Assembly (NCBI RefSeq): GCF_031143425.1
Contig: NC_090437.1
Span: 1,174,192,863-1,174,256,862 of the forward strand
Direction of reading: 5' to 3'
Source: Pleurodeles waltl
Taxonomy: Eukaryota > Chordata > Amphibia > Caudata > Salamandridae
Length of the DNA: 64,000 bases
Under the pieces are notes generated by a model. That model saw only the letters and a program-made list of their open reading frames with translations, searched no databases and was not told the DNA's origin. Position 1 is the stretch's first letter. Each line of letters opens with the position of its first letter. The position numbers were made by a program, and so were the translations under genes. This document shows positions 34,136-45,620 of this stretch, in pieces.

Positions 34136-35423
34136 TAAAGAAGAGGCAAATGTAATAAATATTTGACACTAAAACAGCTTAAGTCCAATTAGTAGACTGG
34201 AGTTATATAATTTTAAAGTTTTGTGGAAATCAATTGCTATGGAGCAAACAGCGCCAACCACAATTATTTGGTCCATATAGAAAGGGTCCAAGTCACATGT
34301 TCAGGCTGACAGTGGTGGAGCGTGTGCTGGAACCAGAGTTTAGTCAGCTGACAAAGTACCTTGTGGCCTGGGCATTGAGGGGAAAAGTTTGTGCGGCGAG
34401 ATGCATGGGCTGTTGTTGAGGAACTGTTGACGAGGAGCTGTAATGCAATTCTGTGCTTCATTGTCGAGGAAGTGGGTGGGGCTTGCGGAGATTTGTGCTG
34501 TTATTTATCAGTGCAGAGTTCGAGATTTGTCAAGCTGGGCTTGAGCCGACATCAGGCTGCATCTACATTGAAGAAGCAGCTGGTGCCTGCGAGGACTAGC
34601 ACTGAGATGCATCGGCATCAAGAATGAGCTGTATCACTCTGCACCAGAGTCAATGGCAAGCTGCATTGCAATGAAGAAGTCTGTTATGTCCCTGTGCCTT
34701 GAAAAGGGGGCCAGCCAACTGACCCATGGAGAATTCCTGGAGAGCTGAGTCCACACAGGCAGTGGGGCAGTTCACAGTAGCAGAAGAATCCTGTAGCAGC
34801 AACAGCAGGCCTTGGCAGCAAAGTAGACCTTGATCAGCAAGCAGGTCAGCAGGGCTGACTTCACAGCTGGGCAGTCCTTTTTCCAGCCAGAGTCCACAGA
34901 TCCGGAAGTGATCTGAAGAGTTGGGTCTGAGAAGAGTTTTTCACTACCAGGACATGTAAAAGTTAAAAGTGCATGCCCAATTTTTTAAATATACTGCACC
35001 ATGCCTATGAGCTTCTTGGGGGCCTGTCCTAGGGATGACTTATATGTACTAAAAAGTAAAGTTTAGGCCTGACAAAAGGTTTGTTTTGCCAACTCAAAAA
35101 ATCAGTTTAAAACTGAACACTCAGGCTGCAATGGAAGGCCTGAGGATTGTTTATAGGGCCACTTAAGTGGGTGGCCCAATGAGTGCTGCAGGCCCACCAG
35201 TAGCAAATGATTTTCAAACTTTGTGCACATGTAGTAACACTTTACTAGGGACTTAGAAGTAAAGTAAATGTGCCACTTGGGTGTAAGCCCATTTCACTAT
35301 GTTTAAAGGAGACAGCACAGGCAAAGCGAGCATAGTCCTAAAGCCAACAAAGACAAGTTCAGCAAAAACAGGAGTAAGACAAAACGTTTTGGGGTGACCC
35401 TGCAGAGACAGCCAAGTATATCA
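34136..35423 (-). mobile_element. Solo LTR, right part (split by an L1)
   Basis: This part starts with the TAAAG duplication and continues the broken LTR with ATGTAATAAATATTTGACAC. It then holds the conserved family blocks CACTACCAGGACATG, GCAGGCCCACCAGTAGC and CTTTACTAGGGACTTA, and ends at about ATATCA (35423). Together with 26894-27142 it makes a LTR of roughly 1.5 kb without internal coding region. Confidence 0.75.
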
Positions 35424-36739
35424 ATGCTCTTTTCCATGCTTTCTTCATTGGGGTATTTCACTTACTGTTTGTGATCTCTCTATCAAAATTTCTTTATTTT
35501 TGAACAATTTTCCTAAGTAAATTACTGCCTATTTGACGAAATTTGTTTGGTGTATTTAGCTTCATTACTTCTTAATTGTATTTTGGTAAGCAGACAGAGG
35601 TTTGTCACTGAAAGCAGGTTACACTCAGTGTTCACATCCAGACTATGATTTCTCTCTTCATTTGCCCAATATTTCCTACACTGCTTTTTGCATGGCTTTG
35701 CATCCGTATAAACACCCTTATTATAGTTTTCATAGACTTTAACTGACTTGGGAAACTAATTTTCTTGATTCCTCAAATCGTGACCTCCTATCTTTTATCC
35801 AAAGTAGCAACAAAGTAATTTAAACAATTCTCCTGCACTAAAAACTTATAAAGGATCGGGTTGTTCAACTTTTTCCTATAGATAAATTTAACTGGATTTC
35901 TGAAACCCTTGAGAAATCGATGGTTTTGCAGTTGCAGATGTTCATGGATTCTCTTGTTTCATGCACAGCTTCTGGTCCGATATCTGGCCCGCAGTTCATT
36001 TGCATCAAAAGCACTTTTTCACTTTAAGACTGTATTGGTGGACCCATTTGACTCCTCCTGCATACACCCTGCTGTTCAACATTAACTAGCTCCCAGATGT
36101 CAAAATCTAGGGCTACTGTTCTACTCTCATGTTAATGAAATACTTATTTAGCTGCACAGCACTGTCTCAGGTGGACATTTAAATGCCATTGCTTGGCCTT
36201 CAGTGCGACTTAAACAAATAGACAAGTCAACGTTGCCTTAGATTTAAGCGTATGACCTGGTTTGTTTTCACCCTGCTTGCCCCATACTGGGCCAGCCTGG
36301 CCCATAGGGCAGTAAACAAGGTCAGTGTGTGGGCCGTTTTTAGATAAAGCGCACAAACGCTCTGACTTAAAGTCCTTTGTTATCATTGGTAAATGCTTTA
36401 CGTTTGTCCCTCCTTGGGACGGTTTTGTTACCACCTTGGCCATGGACCCTGTTACATGGTAAATTGCACACTCATGGCTGCTGTGGCGCTTTGAATCGGC
36501 TTGTTTATGTCAACTGTTTTACTTTTCATTTTCAATTTATGTGGCAAAAAAAAGTCCAGTTAGGAATTTACAGCACTGAAAGCTCTAACATGGGCAAATG
36601 CTAGACCCATTGCATTGCAAACGCTTGTTTGGCTAGTTGTGGGCTTGTTTAATGGTCAGCTAGGCCGGATTTTACTACTGATTTCCCTGATATTACCACC
36701 AATGCATGCAGTCCCCCATTCTTTGCAAAATCCCCATAC
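35424..36739. other. AT-rich intronic stretch without recognised features
   Basis: About 1.3 kb with no supported gene, RNA or element end. Confidence 0.45.
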
Positions 36740-36742
36740 AGA

Positions 36743-37127
36743 GGCCCTCATTTCAACAATAGACCGACAGTCGGCCGCCTATGCAGCCAGGAACCCGCCG
36801 GCTACATTTCGACATCCCCGCTGGGCCGTAACATTGCAGCTGGCTCCTAATGGAGCCGGCGGCAATGTGGCAGTGTGGCGAGTGCAGCAGCACCCTTCGC
36901 GCTTTCCACTGTCTGCCAGGCAGACAGTGGAAATCGCGATGGGGCTGTGCCTGGGGGACCCTTGCACTGCCCATGCCCCGAATCCCCTTACCGCCAGCCT
37001 TTCCATGGCGGTATATCGCCGTTCCCGGCAGTATGACCGTGGCGCTTCCGCCACGGTCATGATATGGCTGGAACTACCGCCACTTTAACCCTGGTGGTCA
37101 CCGTCCGCCAGCGTTAAAATGAGGGCC
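36743..37127. mobile_element. 385 bp MITE with GGCCCTCATT ends
   Basis: The left end GGCCCTCATTTCAAC and right end GTTAAAATGAGGGCC are inverted with one difference. AGA is duplicated at 36740-36742 and 37128-37130. The interior has a perfect hairpin TTTCCACTGTCTGCC/GGCAGACAGTGGAAA (36903-36933) and a second around 37035-37062 (ATGACCGTGGCG/CGCCACGGTCAT). It shares its ends with the larger element at 30554-31617 but has a different core, so they are related non-autonomous forms. Confidence 0.88.
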
Positions 37128-37130
37128 AGA

Positions 37131-38045
37131 GTATCTTACAAGTTCAAAACTGGTCTGATTTGCAAATGTGGGCCCCTTTATTAGAAATCTGGTTGGATAA
37201 TAATGGCCACTTTTATTTTGGTGTCCGACCCTATTTTTTGGCCAAGCCCAACCCTGGCTGCATACTGAGACATTATTGAAGCAACTGAGCGCAATTTTCC
37301 CATACAAGCTCTGAAGTAAGTCTGCCATTGCTCTGTGCTTGTATGCACTAAGGGATACCGTGAAAACCCTAGCCACAAGGAATAAATAATTGTCTTATAT
37401 CAGGCACATTCTGACTTTAGAACACCTAAACTATAGCAGTAGAAATTAGCGCATTTAAAGGGGGTAATATTCTACCGTATATTACAAACCCTTCCAGTAT
37501 CATTTATGACCTTCTGATGATACATAATTCAACCTGTCTATTTTCTGATTAGTTTTGATGATTGAATGAAAGTTGAAGTAATACAAATCTCCATATTAGA
37601 TTGCATTATGTTCTGTTTACTACATTTGTTTAGTAATGTAATCACCACAAACTACGTAAATAGTGTTGCCTTACACCAAGTCTACCACTGAATTTATTTT
37701 TAAACACGAGTGCAGCATCGATGTTGGTGTCAGCATTCATTGAGTATTACACAACGTCACATGCAGGAGGTGCATGAGTGCTTGGAAGCAGAAACGCTGT
37801 CTAGGAGTTTTGACTGTGTAACCAGGTTTAATTCCCACACTTTCATATTTGTTGACTTTAAACCGTATGCGTTTCTGAGATGGCTAACAATGATCCGTGG
37901 TTGGCTGAGCTTTGGTAGGCTTTGTGGCTGTGCTGTTGTTGGGTTAGAGACTGGGAATGCTCTTGGTAAGTTAGGCTGTTATTGGAAGGTGAATGGAGGG
38001 TTTGTGCCCCCTTTTGAACTTCATAACAGATTCTGAAGGATAATT
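37131..38045. other. Intronic stretch without recognised features
   Basis: About 0.9 kb; nothing beyond short accidental frames. Confidence 0.45.
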
Positions 38046-38048
38046 CAG

Positions 38049-38955
38049 GGGCATATTTATACTCCGTTTGCGCCGAAATTGCGTCGTTTTTTTAAACGCA
38101 ATTTCGACGCAAAACTAACTCCATATTTATACTTTGGCGTTAGACGCATCTAGCGCCAAAGTCCATGGAGTTAGCGTCATTTTTTAGCGTGGACACCTAC
38201 TTTGCGTTAATTATATGCAAGGTAGGCGTTCCCGCCTAAAAAATCGACTCCGAGGCATGTGCGTCGGATTTATACTCCCGGGCAAAAATCACGCCCGGGA
38301 GTGGGCGGGTCAAAAAAAATGACGTACGGCCGCTTTTGCGCCGTTTTTTAGCGCCTGCAAAAGGCAGGCGTTAAGGGACCTGTGGGCTCTGAAGGAGCCC
38401 AGAGGTGCCCCCCCATGCCCTCAAGGACACCCCCTGTCACCCATGCCCACCCCAGGAGGACACCCATCCCAGGGACATTAAGGTAAGTTCAGGTAAGTGT
38501 TTTAAAAAAAAAAACAAATGTGGCATAGGGGGGCCTGATTTGTGCCCCCCTACATGCCACTATGCCCAATGACCATGCCCAGGGGACAGAAGTCCCCTGG
38601 GCATGGCCATTGGGCAAGGGGGCATGACTCCTGTCTTTGCTAAGACAGGAGTCATTTCTATGGGGGTTGGGAGTGAAAAAAAATGGCGCAAATCGGGTTG
38701 AGGCGAAAAAATTGCCTCAACCAGACTTGCCCCATTTCTTGACGCCCAATCTCCATATCCCCCTACGCCGGCGCTGCCTGGTGTACGTCGTTTTTTTTAA
38801 CGCACATCATACGGCGCCGGCGGCTAACGCCGGCTAACGTCATTCAATAAATACGGCGCCCACATGGTGCTTCAGAATGGCGTTAGGCGGCGCTAATTTT
38901 TTTGACGCAAAACTGCGTTGGCGCAGTTTTGCGTCAAAAAGTGTAAATATGGGCC
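38049..38955. mobile_element. MITE B: 0.9 kb multi-hairpin element, well preserved
   Basis: The left end GGGCATATTTATACT and right end AGTGTAAATATGGGCC are imperfectly inverted and flanked by TCAG (38045-38048, 38956-38959), readable as a 3 or 4 bp duplication. Same family as 842-1738 but less mutated. It contains a chain of strong hairpins: 38067-38115, 38131-38161, 38564-38587/38592-38615 and 38624-38655. Many CG dinucleotides remain, which suggests that it is young or escaped methylation decay. There is no protein. Confidence 0.85.
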
Positions 38956-38959
38956 TCAG

Positions 38960-39849
38960 TGTCATAAATAAACCTCTCGAAAAATCACTCCCACCTCTAG
39001 ATGCCATTAAAGAAAGACCTGCTGACTGATAATAATGTTTTTCTTTTTTTTTCTTTTTGTTTAGTGTTGGAAGGCTGTACTAGGTTTGAATAATTCCTGA
39101 TCATTTTACTGCCAGGTTTTGAGACAGTTGATAATGAGATAGTTTCTGAATCATGTGCATCATCATTTTACTATTGCTGGCACACTGATAAATAACATGC
39201 TTTTCGTATCAAACCGCGTGAGGGTCAGATGCAGGGGGCTTGGATGTCATTTAGGGGTCGCCAGGGTTCGCAGCTGCGACTCCTGGCTTGCCCTTTGCTA
39301 CCCCTGGCACTGCCTTTGCTACCCCTGGCTTCAGAGATGGCAAATTCATTGTCAGGAACACAGCGCTATGGACACTAGTTGGGGCTCCGCTCTCTGTTTT
39401 ATTGTCAATTTTGTATTACACTAATAGTGAATAATAACATATTTTTCAATATGCCTTTCCATGGCAGCCAAAATGTACGTTGTGTGCTTGCCTGTGGGTG
39501 AGAGTGTGTTTATGTGAGAGAGAATGTATGTAAGTGTGTATTTGTGTAAGTATTGTGTGTGACTGAAAGTGGATGTCACTTCAGCTAGCCTTGGCATTTC
39601 AGTGAATTGACATCCATGGCAGGGGTAATGTCTCTGGTTTGGCTCATAATAGTGCTGTTTTTAGAGCAAACAGTGCATCATTCAAGAGGCCCTGGGATCA
39701 AGGCTTAACCTAGAATACCGGCGCCTTGCTGTTTGTATTATGGTGAAACTAGGATTAAGTACATCCTGGCTATTGTGCCATCTCTTCCTTGTGGACTGTA
39801 TCAGAAGTAGTTTATGCCAGATTTACAAGGCCCTAATACCTCTGAGTGA
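38960..39849. other. Intronic stretch without recognised features
   Basis: No gene or element end. A TG/GT-rich run lies at about 39478-39560. Confidence 0.45.
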
Positions 39850-40310
39850 CACATGTGGCATTAAGGAGGCCATCCTCTTTCGCCTTATTTACAAAGTGGC
39901 GTAATGCATGCATTGCATCATTTTGTATCCCCTTGCGCCACATTATGCCTGTGCCAGGCATAATGTATGCAAGGGGGGTGTTCCCACACAGTTGAGGCCT
40001 GTAAAAATGGCGCAGTGAAATTTACAACATTTCACTGTGCCATTTTAAGCATAAAATGATACACCCATTACTTTCAATCGAACTCCATTTACTTTGCAAG
40101 ATTAGCACCACAATTTATGGTGCTACTCCTGCAAGTACCATAATACCATCATAAATTATGACGCTATTCTCCTAACGTGTGCCATGGTGTGCCGTATTGT
40201 AAATACAGCGCACACATGCTTTCGTTATGGGGGGTTGGGGTCAAGAAAAGTGGCACATCAAAGCTGATTGACAACTTTCATGGAAATGTGGCCCTTTGTG
40301 CGTAAATTAA
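39850..40310 (+). mobile_element. MITE C, copy 2
   Basis: It matches 22150-22620 in the opposite orientation. Hairpins include ATTATGCCTGTGCCAGGCATAAT (39944-39966), AAATGGCGCAGTGAAAT paired with its near complement (about 40006-40045), and GCAAGATTAGCACC paired with GGTGCTACTCCTGC (about 40097-40135). Edges are approximate and no clean duplication was seen. Confidence 0.6.
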
Positions 40311-41391
40311 CCAGGGGCTAGTGGTGTGCTGCCGAGACCGGCGCTGGCTCTGCAATGTGTCCCCCAATGTGGGATGATTTACAGACAGATGTGGGGTGCT
40401 TGGGAGTGAATTTGCTGGTGCCTGATGCCTTCTGGGCACTAGAAAGTCTCAAATAAAGCATCCAGCCCATAACCTCCTGGATGACTCATTGAAATGCCTG
40501 CAACATTACATATGACTTTGCACTCATGTTTGAAGGACCAGGGAGGATGCCTTTGACAATCCCAGGTCCATACACAGGAATTTGCTGTTAGGTGGGGCTA
40601 TTGGAGGGGATAAAGGCAGCTACCATTGCCTTCAGGTCATCAGTAGCTGCAACCATGAGTCTGGTATATTGTTCTGGCAGTAAGGAGGGAAGAGAGGAAG
40701 GGTGGTGAGGAAAGCATAGGTCCTCAAATCCTCCCTCACACCATCCCTCTCACTTCACAAACAGATGAAGATGGATAGGAGTTAGGATTGTTTCTTAATA
40801 AATCCACTTCTAATCCTCACTTCCTAGTTTACTACACACAGCTCCTTTTTCTCACAATGCTCCTCTTTGTACACAAATTAATGTGGGACTAACACGTTCT
40901 GTGTCTGATCCTTGGAAAGGAGCAAGACACTAGATTTGTTCTTAACAAAAAAATTGCCTTACACATGGTCTCCAACCACTAACCTGCATCTCAATCAACA
41001 TCTCTTACACTTAACCCACATACATAAAAATAATATATTAGATGTCTTCCATACCTTCATCTATATGAATTACCTGGTTATCTGTATTACATGAATGATA
41101 ATAACTAGTGTTTAAGAATGACCCTCATTGTTACATAAGCAACTTATTTTGAATGTTAAAACAGGGATCAACTGATCATTTTCCACAGAATATGATGTGT
41201 AATTATGGGACTGCTAATGGATTGTTACATACTGGCATACCTGGTTACCAGTATCAGTTGAATGCTAATTACTAGTGTTTATGACTGGCCTGGGTCCCAT
41301 GCCAATATAGTTACATAAGCATATTCATTGGAATATGAAAAGTAAGACAGCTAAACATTTTTCACAAAAGTAGGCCTGTAATCATGGCACT
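40311..41391. other. AT-rich intronic stretch without recognised features
   Basis: About 1.1 kb; no supported feature. Confidence 0.45.
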
Positions 41392-44288
41392 TGTTGGAGG
41401 CAGAACTTTCTGGTTGGCTGAGGCAAGGCCCTAGCAAGGCAGAACCTGCCACTCCCATCAGAGGTGGGTGATTACACTAGCTGTTTAACCTGCACTCACC
41501 CTTGGGTAGATTGGCACAGATCAGTCAGCCTTATCACTGAGGCAATGTGTAAAGCAATGGAACAGCACTTCCCCACCACAACCATGCTGAGCCGCACAAA
41601 TGAGATTTAAAAAAACGTGTAGGTATGTAAAGATTGTATTCAACCCACACACTGTCAACACAGTGTGAGTATCATGTAAATCTGAACTTAAATTGCTTTT
41701 AGCATTAGATTTCACAATATTAGGCCCAACTGTGTGTAACACCAATGACAGTATATACAAATGAGAAAACAATACTTTCCCTCCCCGCACCCTTGGGCGG
41801 TACCAAACACTGTCAGCTCAGGACCCACCCTAGAGTTCACTAACTTCAATTTAACACATAAATTCATGGTGCACTCTGGTTCCCAACATTAGCAGCAATA
41901 AGTGCATACAAGGTTTGGAACACTTCCACATGCAGCCTAGGCCACACTAGTAAATCGTAATGCCAACCTCAAAAATTCCCTGGCAGAAGAATGTGACCAG
42001 CAAGACCACAGTGCTGCCTTCACATTCACCTGTACTCACTCCCGCACATCCACTCTGTACCGCCCATGCGGTGCCATGGGTATCAATCAGCTCATGCACA
42101 CACACACTCCTATGCAATCGCTCCTGACACCCTAATGTGGTGCCCTGATACCTGGCTACTGGATGCCACTGTGTCTGCAGGCAACCTGGGTCCCAAACCA
42201 CCATCCACCTTGTAACCAACTTGAGCTATCCTGTCCCACCATGAATGAAAGATTGAGTCAATCTTACTCTGGATCACCAGGATCCCGGGGACAAGGTGTG
42301 TGTGGGGTGGGGGTGGGGGGGGTGGGGGGGGCAGACAGCAGCCAATCCATCAACAATTAGCAAGGATGTTTGGGCTCCCAGTAGAAGTTTCACTTAGAGG
42401 TCTGCAACACACAGGGAGAGGGTCACTGGGGCCATCCACTAGCCACCCATTTCTGCACCCAGCCCAGTCAGACCATGCAATGCTGCCAAATAGTTAACAT
42501 TTTCAGCATCTCTGGAACAGAGGTGTGCCGTCAAGGCATATTGAATTGAGTCACCCTCGACAATGCCAGTTGCACACGGAGAGTTAATAGGTCTGCACCA
42601 CCTGTAAAAGGAGGATCTGCATCTGATGTACAAAGACTTGAGTTGCACCAGATGGTTACGATCCCAAGTGCTCAGTGCTGTACCTTCACAAAAATGAGGC
42701 ACAACATCAGGGGACTGATGACCTGGGTCGGCCTCGACCACACAATCACTCCAAAGGCAAATCCTAATGTGGTACCTCCTCGGAAATAGGCACGAGTCTG
42801 GTGCATGATGACTTGAACAGCACCAGACAATCCCGGACACTCCATGGAGAATGTAAATCCCGCTAAATGCTACTGGGATGAGGCACAGCATCCATCTGTC
42901 AATGACTTGAGTTGTTCTAGACAACCTGGTCACATTGGGAACTTTGTTTCCGAATAGGGCACAACTCCGGTGGCACCCTCACCTCTGAGGGTATCCACAT
43001 ATGAAAGAGGCACAGCACACAATGCACATGCAGCCGAGGGTCACACTAGAGAAATGCGATACACTTGACAACTGCGGGCCAAGCTGGGTCCTGCACCAGT
43101 GATCCCGTTCACACCACAAAGCATTTTGCGGTGTAGTGGTCCCCACGATGAAGGGCTCTTCACCTGAAGGGCAGCAGTACTTGGCAAGCTCCCTACCAGG
43201 CAATTCCAGTCCTCAGGCACACTTCTTAGTCCACACTCACGCAGCTGCTGCAAGGTGGAGTCCAGCATATGGTGTAGATGCAGGAGACGGCACTGCTCTC
43301 CAGATGATACCTGCAGACAATGTAAATCTCTCACAGGAGGTCTTTGAGGACTTTGAATGTGTGCCTTTGAAGTTCAGGGTAGTTCAAATGGTTCTCCTTT
43401 GAACTACAGATGTCTCCCCTAAATTTCGTCCCTGTCTGCCCCAAGGCCATGAAATGTAGATCTTTATCTTCAGTGGGGCCATGCTCTGGCTCAGAGAGGT
43501 CAATTGTCAGAAACCTCTGTGTCCAATGGATCTATCCTAGGCCCCAACTGGCAGGTGTCTGTTGTTCTGGATGACCAACTTCTATAGCTGTCACTTGAGG
43601 AATGCACACATGTGTTCTTCCACTGCAACCAGTGGAAGGAAGCTCAATTTATAGGAAACAGAAAGCATTTTAAAACCTAGAAATGCCCACTTCCTAGAAG
43701 TGACATGGCTAGGGCACTAATAACAAAACCACCTTTACCATCATAGAGGTTTGTCATTCTGAATCCAATGATACTAAACATCATGAGACTGCTCCCCTGG
43801 AATCCACTATTTCAGCCAGACCTAATAAGATTTTTTCTCCCATGTTACCTTATGGGCAGTGCAGCTCTCATGGGTAGTGCGAACATGCAGGGATATTCTG
43901 CACTCCCTGGGCACATGTGCCCTGCCGCACACACAAGCCTGCAGAGGCAGGTTGGACTAGGTTAAAGCCGCCACAAGGGGCACATGCGCCTATACTGGCC
44001 TGCACTATCAGGCACAGTTCCTATATTAGAATACCCGTGTGCAAGTGTGCACACCCTGGCAAGTGATGCCAGATCCAGTATCTATATAGGAAACACCCAT
44101 GTGCCAGTATGCACACAAGGGCTAGTGCCACTTCCAGGTGGATGGAAGGATGGCGCTGGCACTTTCACACTGTACTTACAGTGGGAAAGTGCCCAGGGCC
44201 GGTAGGCCCCTTGCAAGAATGAGCAAAGCCTCTTAGAGAAAAGCAGAAAGTCTTGGCGAACCACTACCTCCGCATGTCAGGTCTAACA
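41392..44288 (-). mobile_element. Long LTR-like unit (2.9 kb)
   Basis: The unit begins TGTTGGAGGCAGAAC and ends CAGGTCTAACA, the same end as the Gmr1-like 5' LTR. The left portion has the LTR-group signature CACCCTTGGGTAG, then GAGGCAATGTGTAAAGC. Flanks CACT (41388-41391) and TACT (44289-44292) could be a 4 bp duplication with one change. Orientation follows the shared right end. The unit is longer than the other LTRs here because it contains a roughly 90 bp minisatellite. No pol frame is present, so it is either a solo LTR or a heavily deleted element. Confidence 0.6.
42540..42990. repeat. ~90 bp minisatellite inside the long LTR-like unit
   Basis: The block GACTTGAGTTGCACCAGA, with variants, recurs at about 42546, 42635, 42720, 42810 and 42904 (spacings 85-94). 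Each is accompanied by GAGGCACA-type and AATGTGGTACCTCCT-type sequence. Weaker related units extend left to about 42030. Divergence between units is high, so the array is old. Confidence 0.62.
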
Positions 44289-44292
44289 TACT

Positions 44293-45539
44293 GATCTGTA
44301 ATTATTCTGAACATAAGCAGCTCATTAAAGACAGAGTCATTGGACTTAAGTGGGAGTACCGTGCAGAAGAAGGAATGTGGATGGATAGGCAGTAGTAGGT
44401 GAGTAAAATCCCTGTCACAGTCATTTGCCAATGGAATTATTGACCAGGCAGCCAGTCATCAAGATTTGATTTTGTTCGTTGCCCTCTTTATGTCACCTCA
44501 AGTAACACCTCAAGTGTGCCTTACAAGTAAGGGTCTGTAACAGCAGGCTTTCCAATCAATTCTCCTTTAACTGCTAAACATTAATGTAGTGATTATAGTT
44601 AGTGAATGGTACTTTCTTCTCATAGATACCTTTTGTGTGTACCAGTTGTCAGGATTATTCAGGGTTACCTGCAACTTATTGGCTTAGCTGTCATTCAGTA
44701 ATGCTCGTATGTGTTTCATCTACCTTTTACATCTACCATTACATGCACCATTTATATTTCTTGATAGGGACACCTATTTTTCGAAAGGTAATGAGAAGCA
44801 CAGCAGATTCTCTTTTTGCTGGGATGCAGAGGCTTTTAACTGTTGTCTGAAGCATTTAACATGAAACCAGGCTATCTCTGCATACAGTGGGTTGGGTTTT
44901 GTTCTCGACTTTTTGAAAATAGTGTTCATGAATGTGTCTGTAAGCGTATTTATATCATGAGTCAGGCATGCACCATCCTCTCAAATGTGTGCCTACTATT
45001 CCTTTCGTAGCTTAGAAACACCAACATAACTGAATATTATCCTGTGGAAAACTGGATCATAATCCACTGATCGCAATCTAGGTCTTCTTGTTCATCCACT
45101 AAGTAGATCCATGTAACTCACAATCACATGACAGGCAACTTCTCAGTCTACATACCCACTAATATTAGTGAATAACAATAAAATGGATGGATATGTATAT
45201 TTAACTTACAAGCGCGATACGTATATATTTACCCTGAAAATAAATGGCAACATGTGCATATACAATTTAACGTGCAAGGTATACATAACATGGCTGGTAA
45301 CCCCTCAGAATATGTAACCACCAATATTGGTAGAAAACAGTGTTTTTTTATTGTAAAGCGCTCTGATTCTCTTAGGTCAACTTTGTGCTATTTAAAACTC
45401 TAAAAAATAAATACATTCTCAGTGGCTGTGTCCTGGGTTTAGACCCTCAGCGCAAACAATATGAAAACATAAAGGAGGGCCAGTCGTGGGAGTAAGGCAC
45501 ACATGGCAGGTGAGTGAGTGAAGCAAAACATCATTTTGG
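44293..45539. other. AT-rich intronic stretch without recognised features
   Basis: About 1.2 kb; no supported gene or repeat. Accidental frames only. Confidence 0.45.
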
Positions 45540-45620
45540 AACTTTTCAACTACCCTTTTTTAGGTCGCAGCCTAATTACATCTTGGAGACTTTCAGAAAG
45601 TTGTCCTAGAAATGCCTTCC
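45540..45620 (+). repeat. Family F repeat, 5' unique part, copy 2 (left of LTR)
   Basis: CATCTTGGAGACTTTCAGAA at about 45580 aligns with CATCTTGGGGACATTCTGAA at 16600. The alignment resumes at 47806, immediately after the LTR, with TTTGTAACTCACA (cf. 16669). Confidence 0.68.

Noticed and set aside
41392..44288. Possible complete endogenous retrovirus with env
   Set aside because: No gag, pol or env similarity found between the edges; best explained as one long LTR with a minisatellite.
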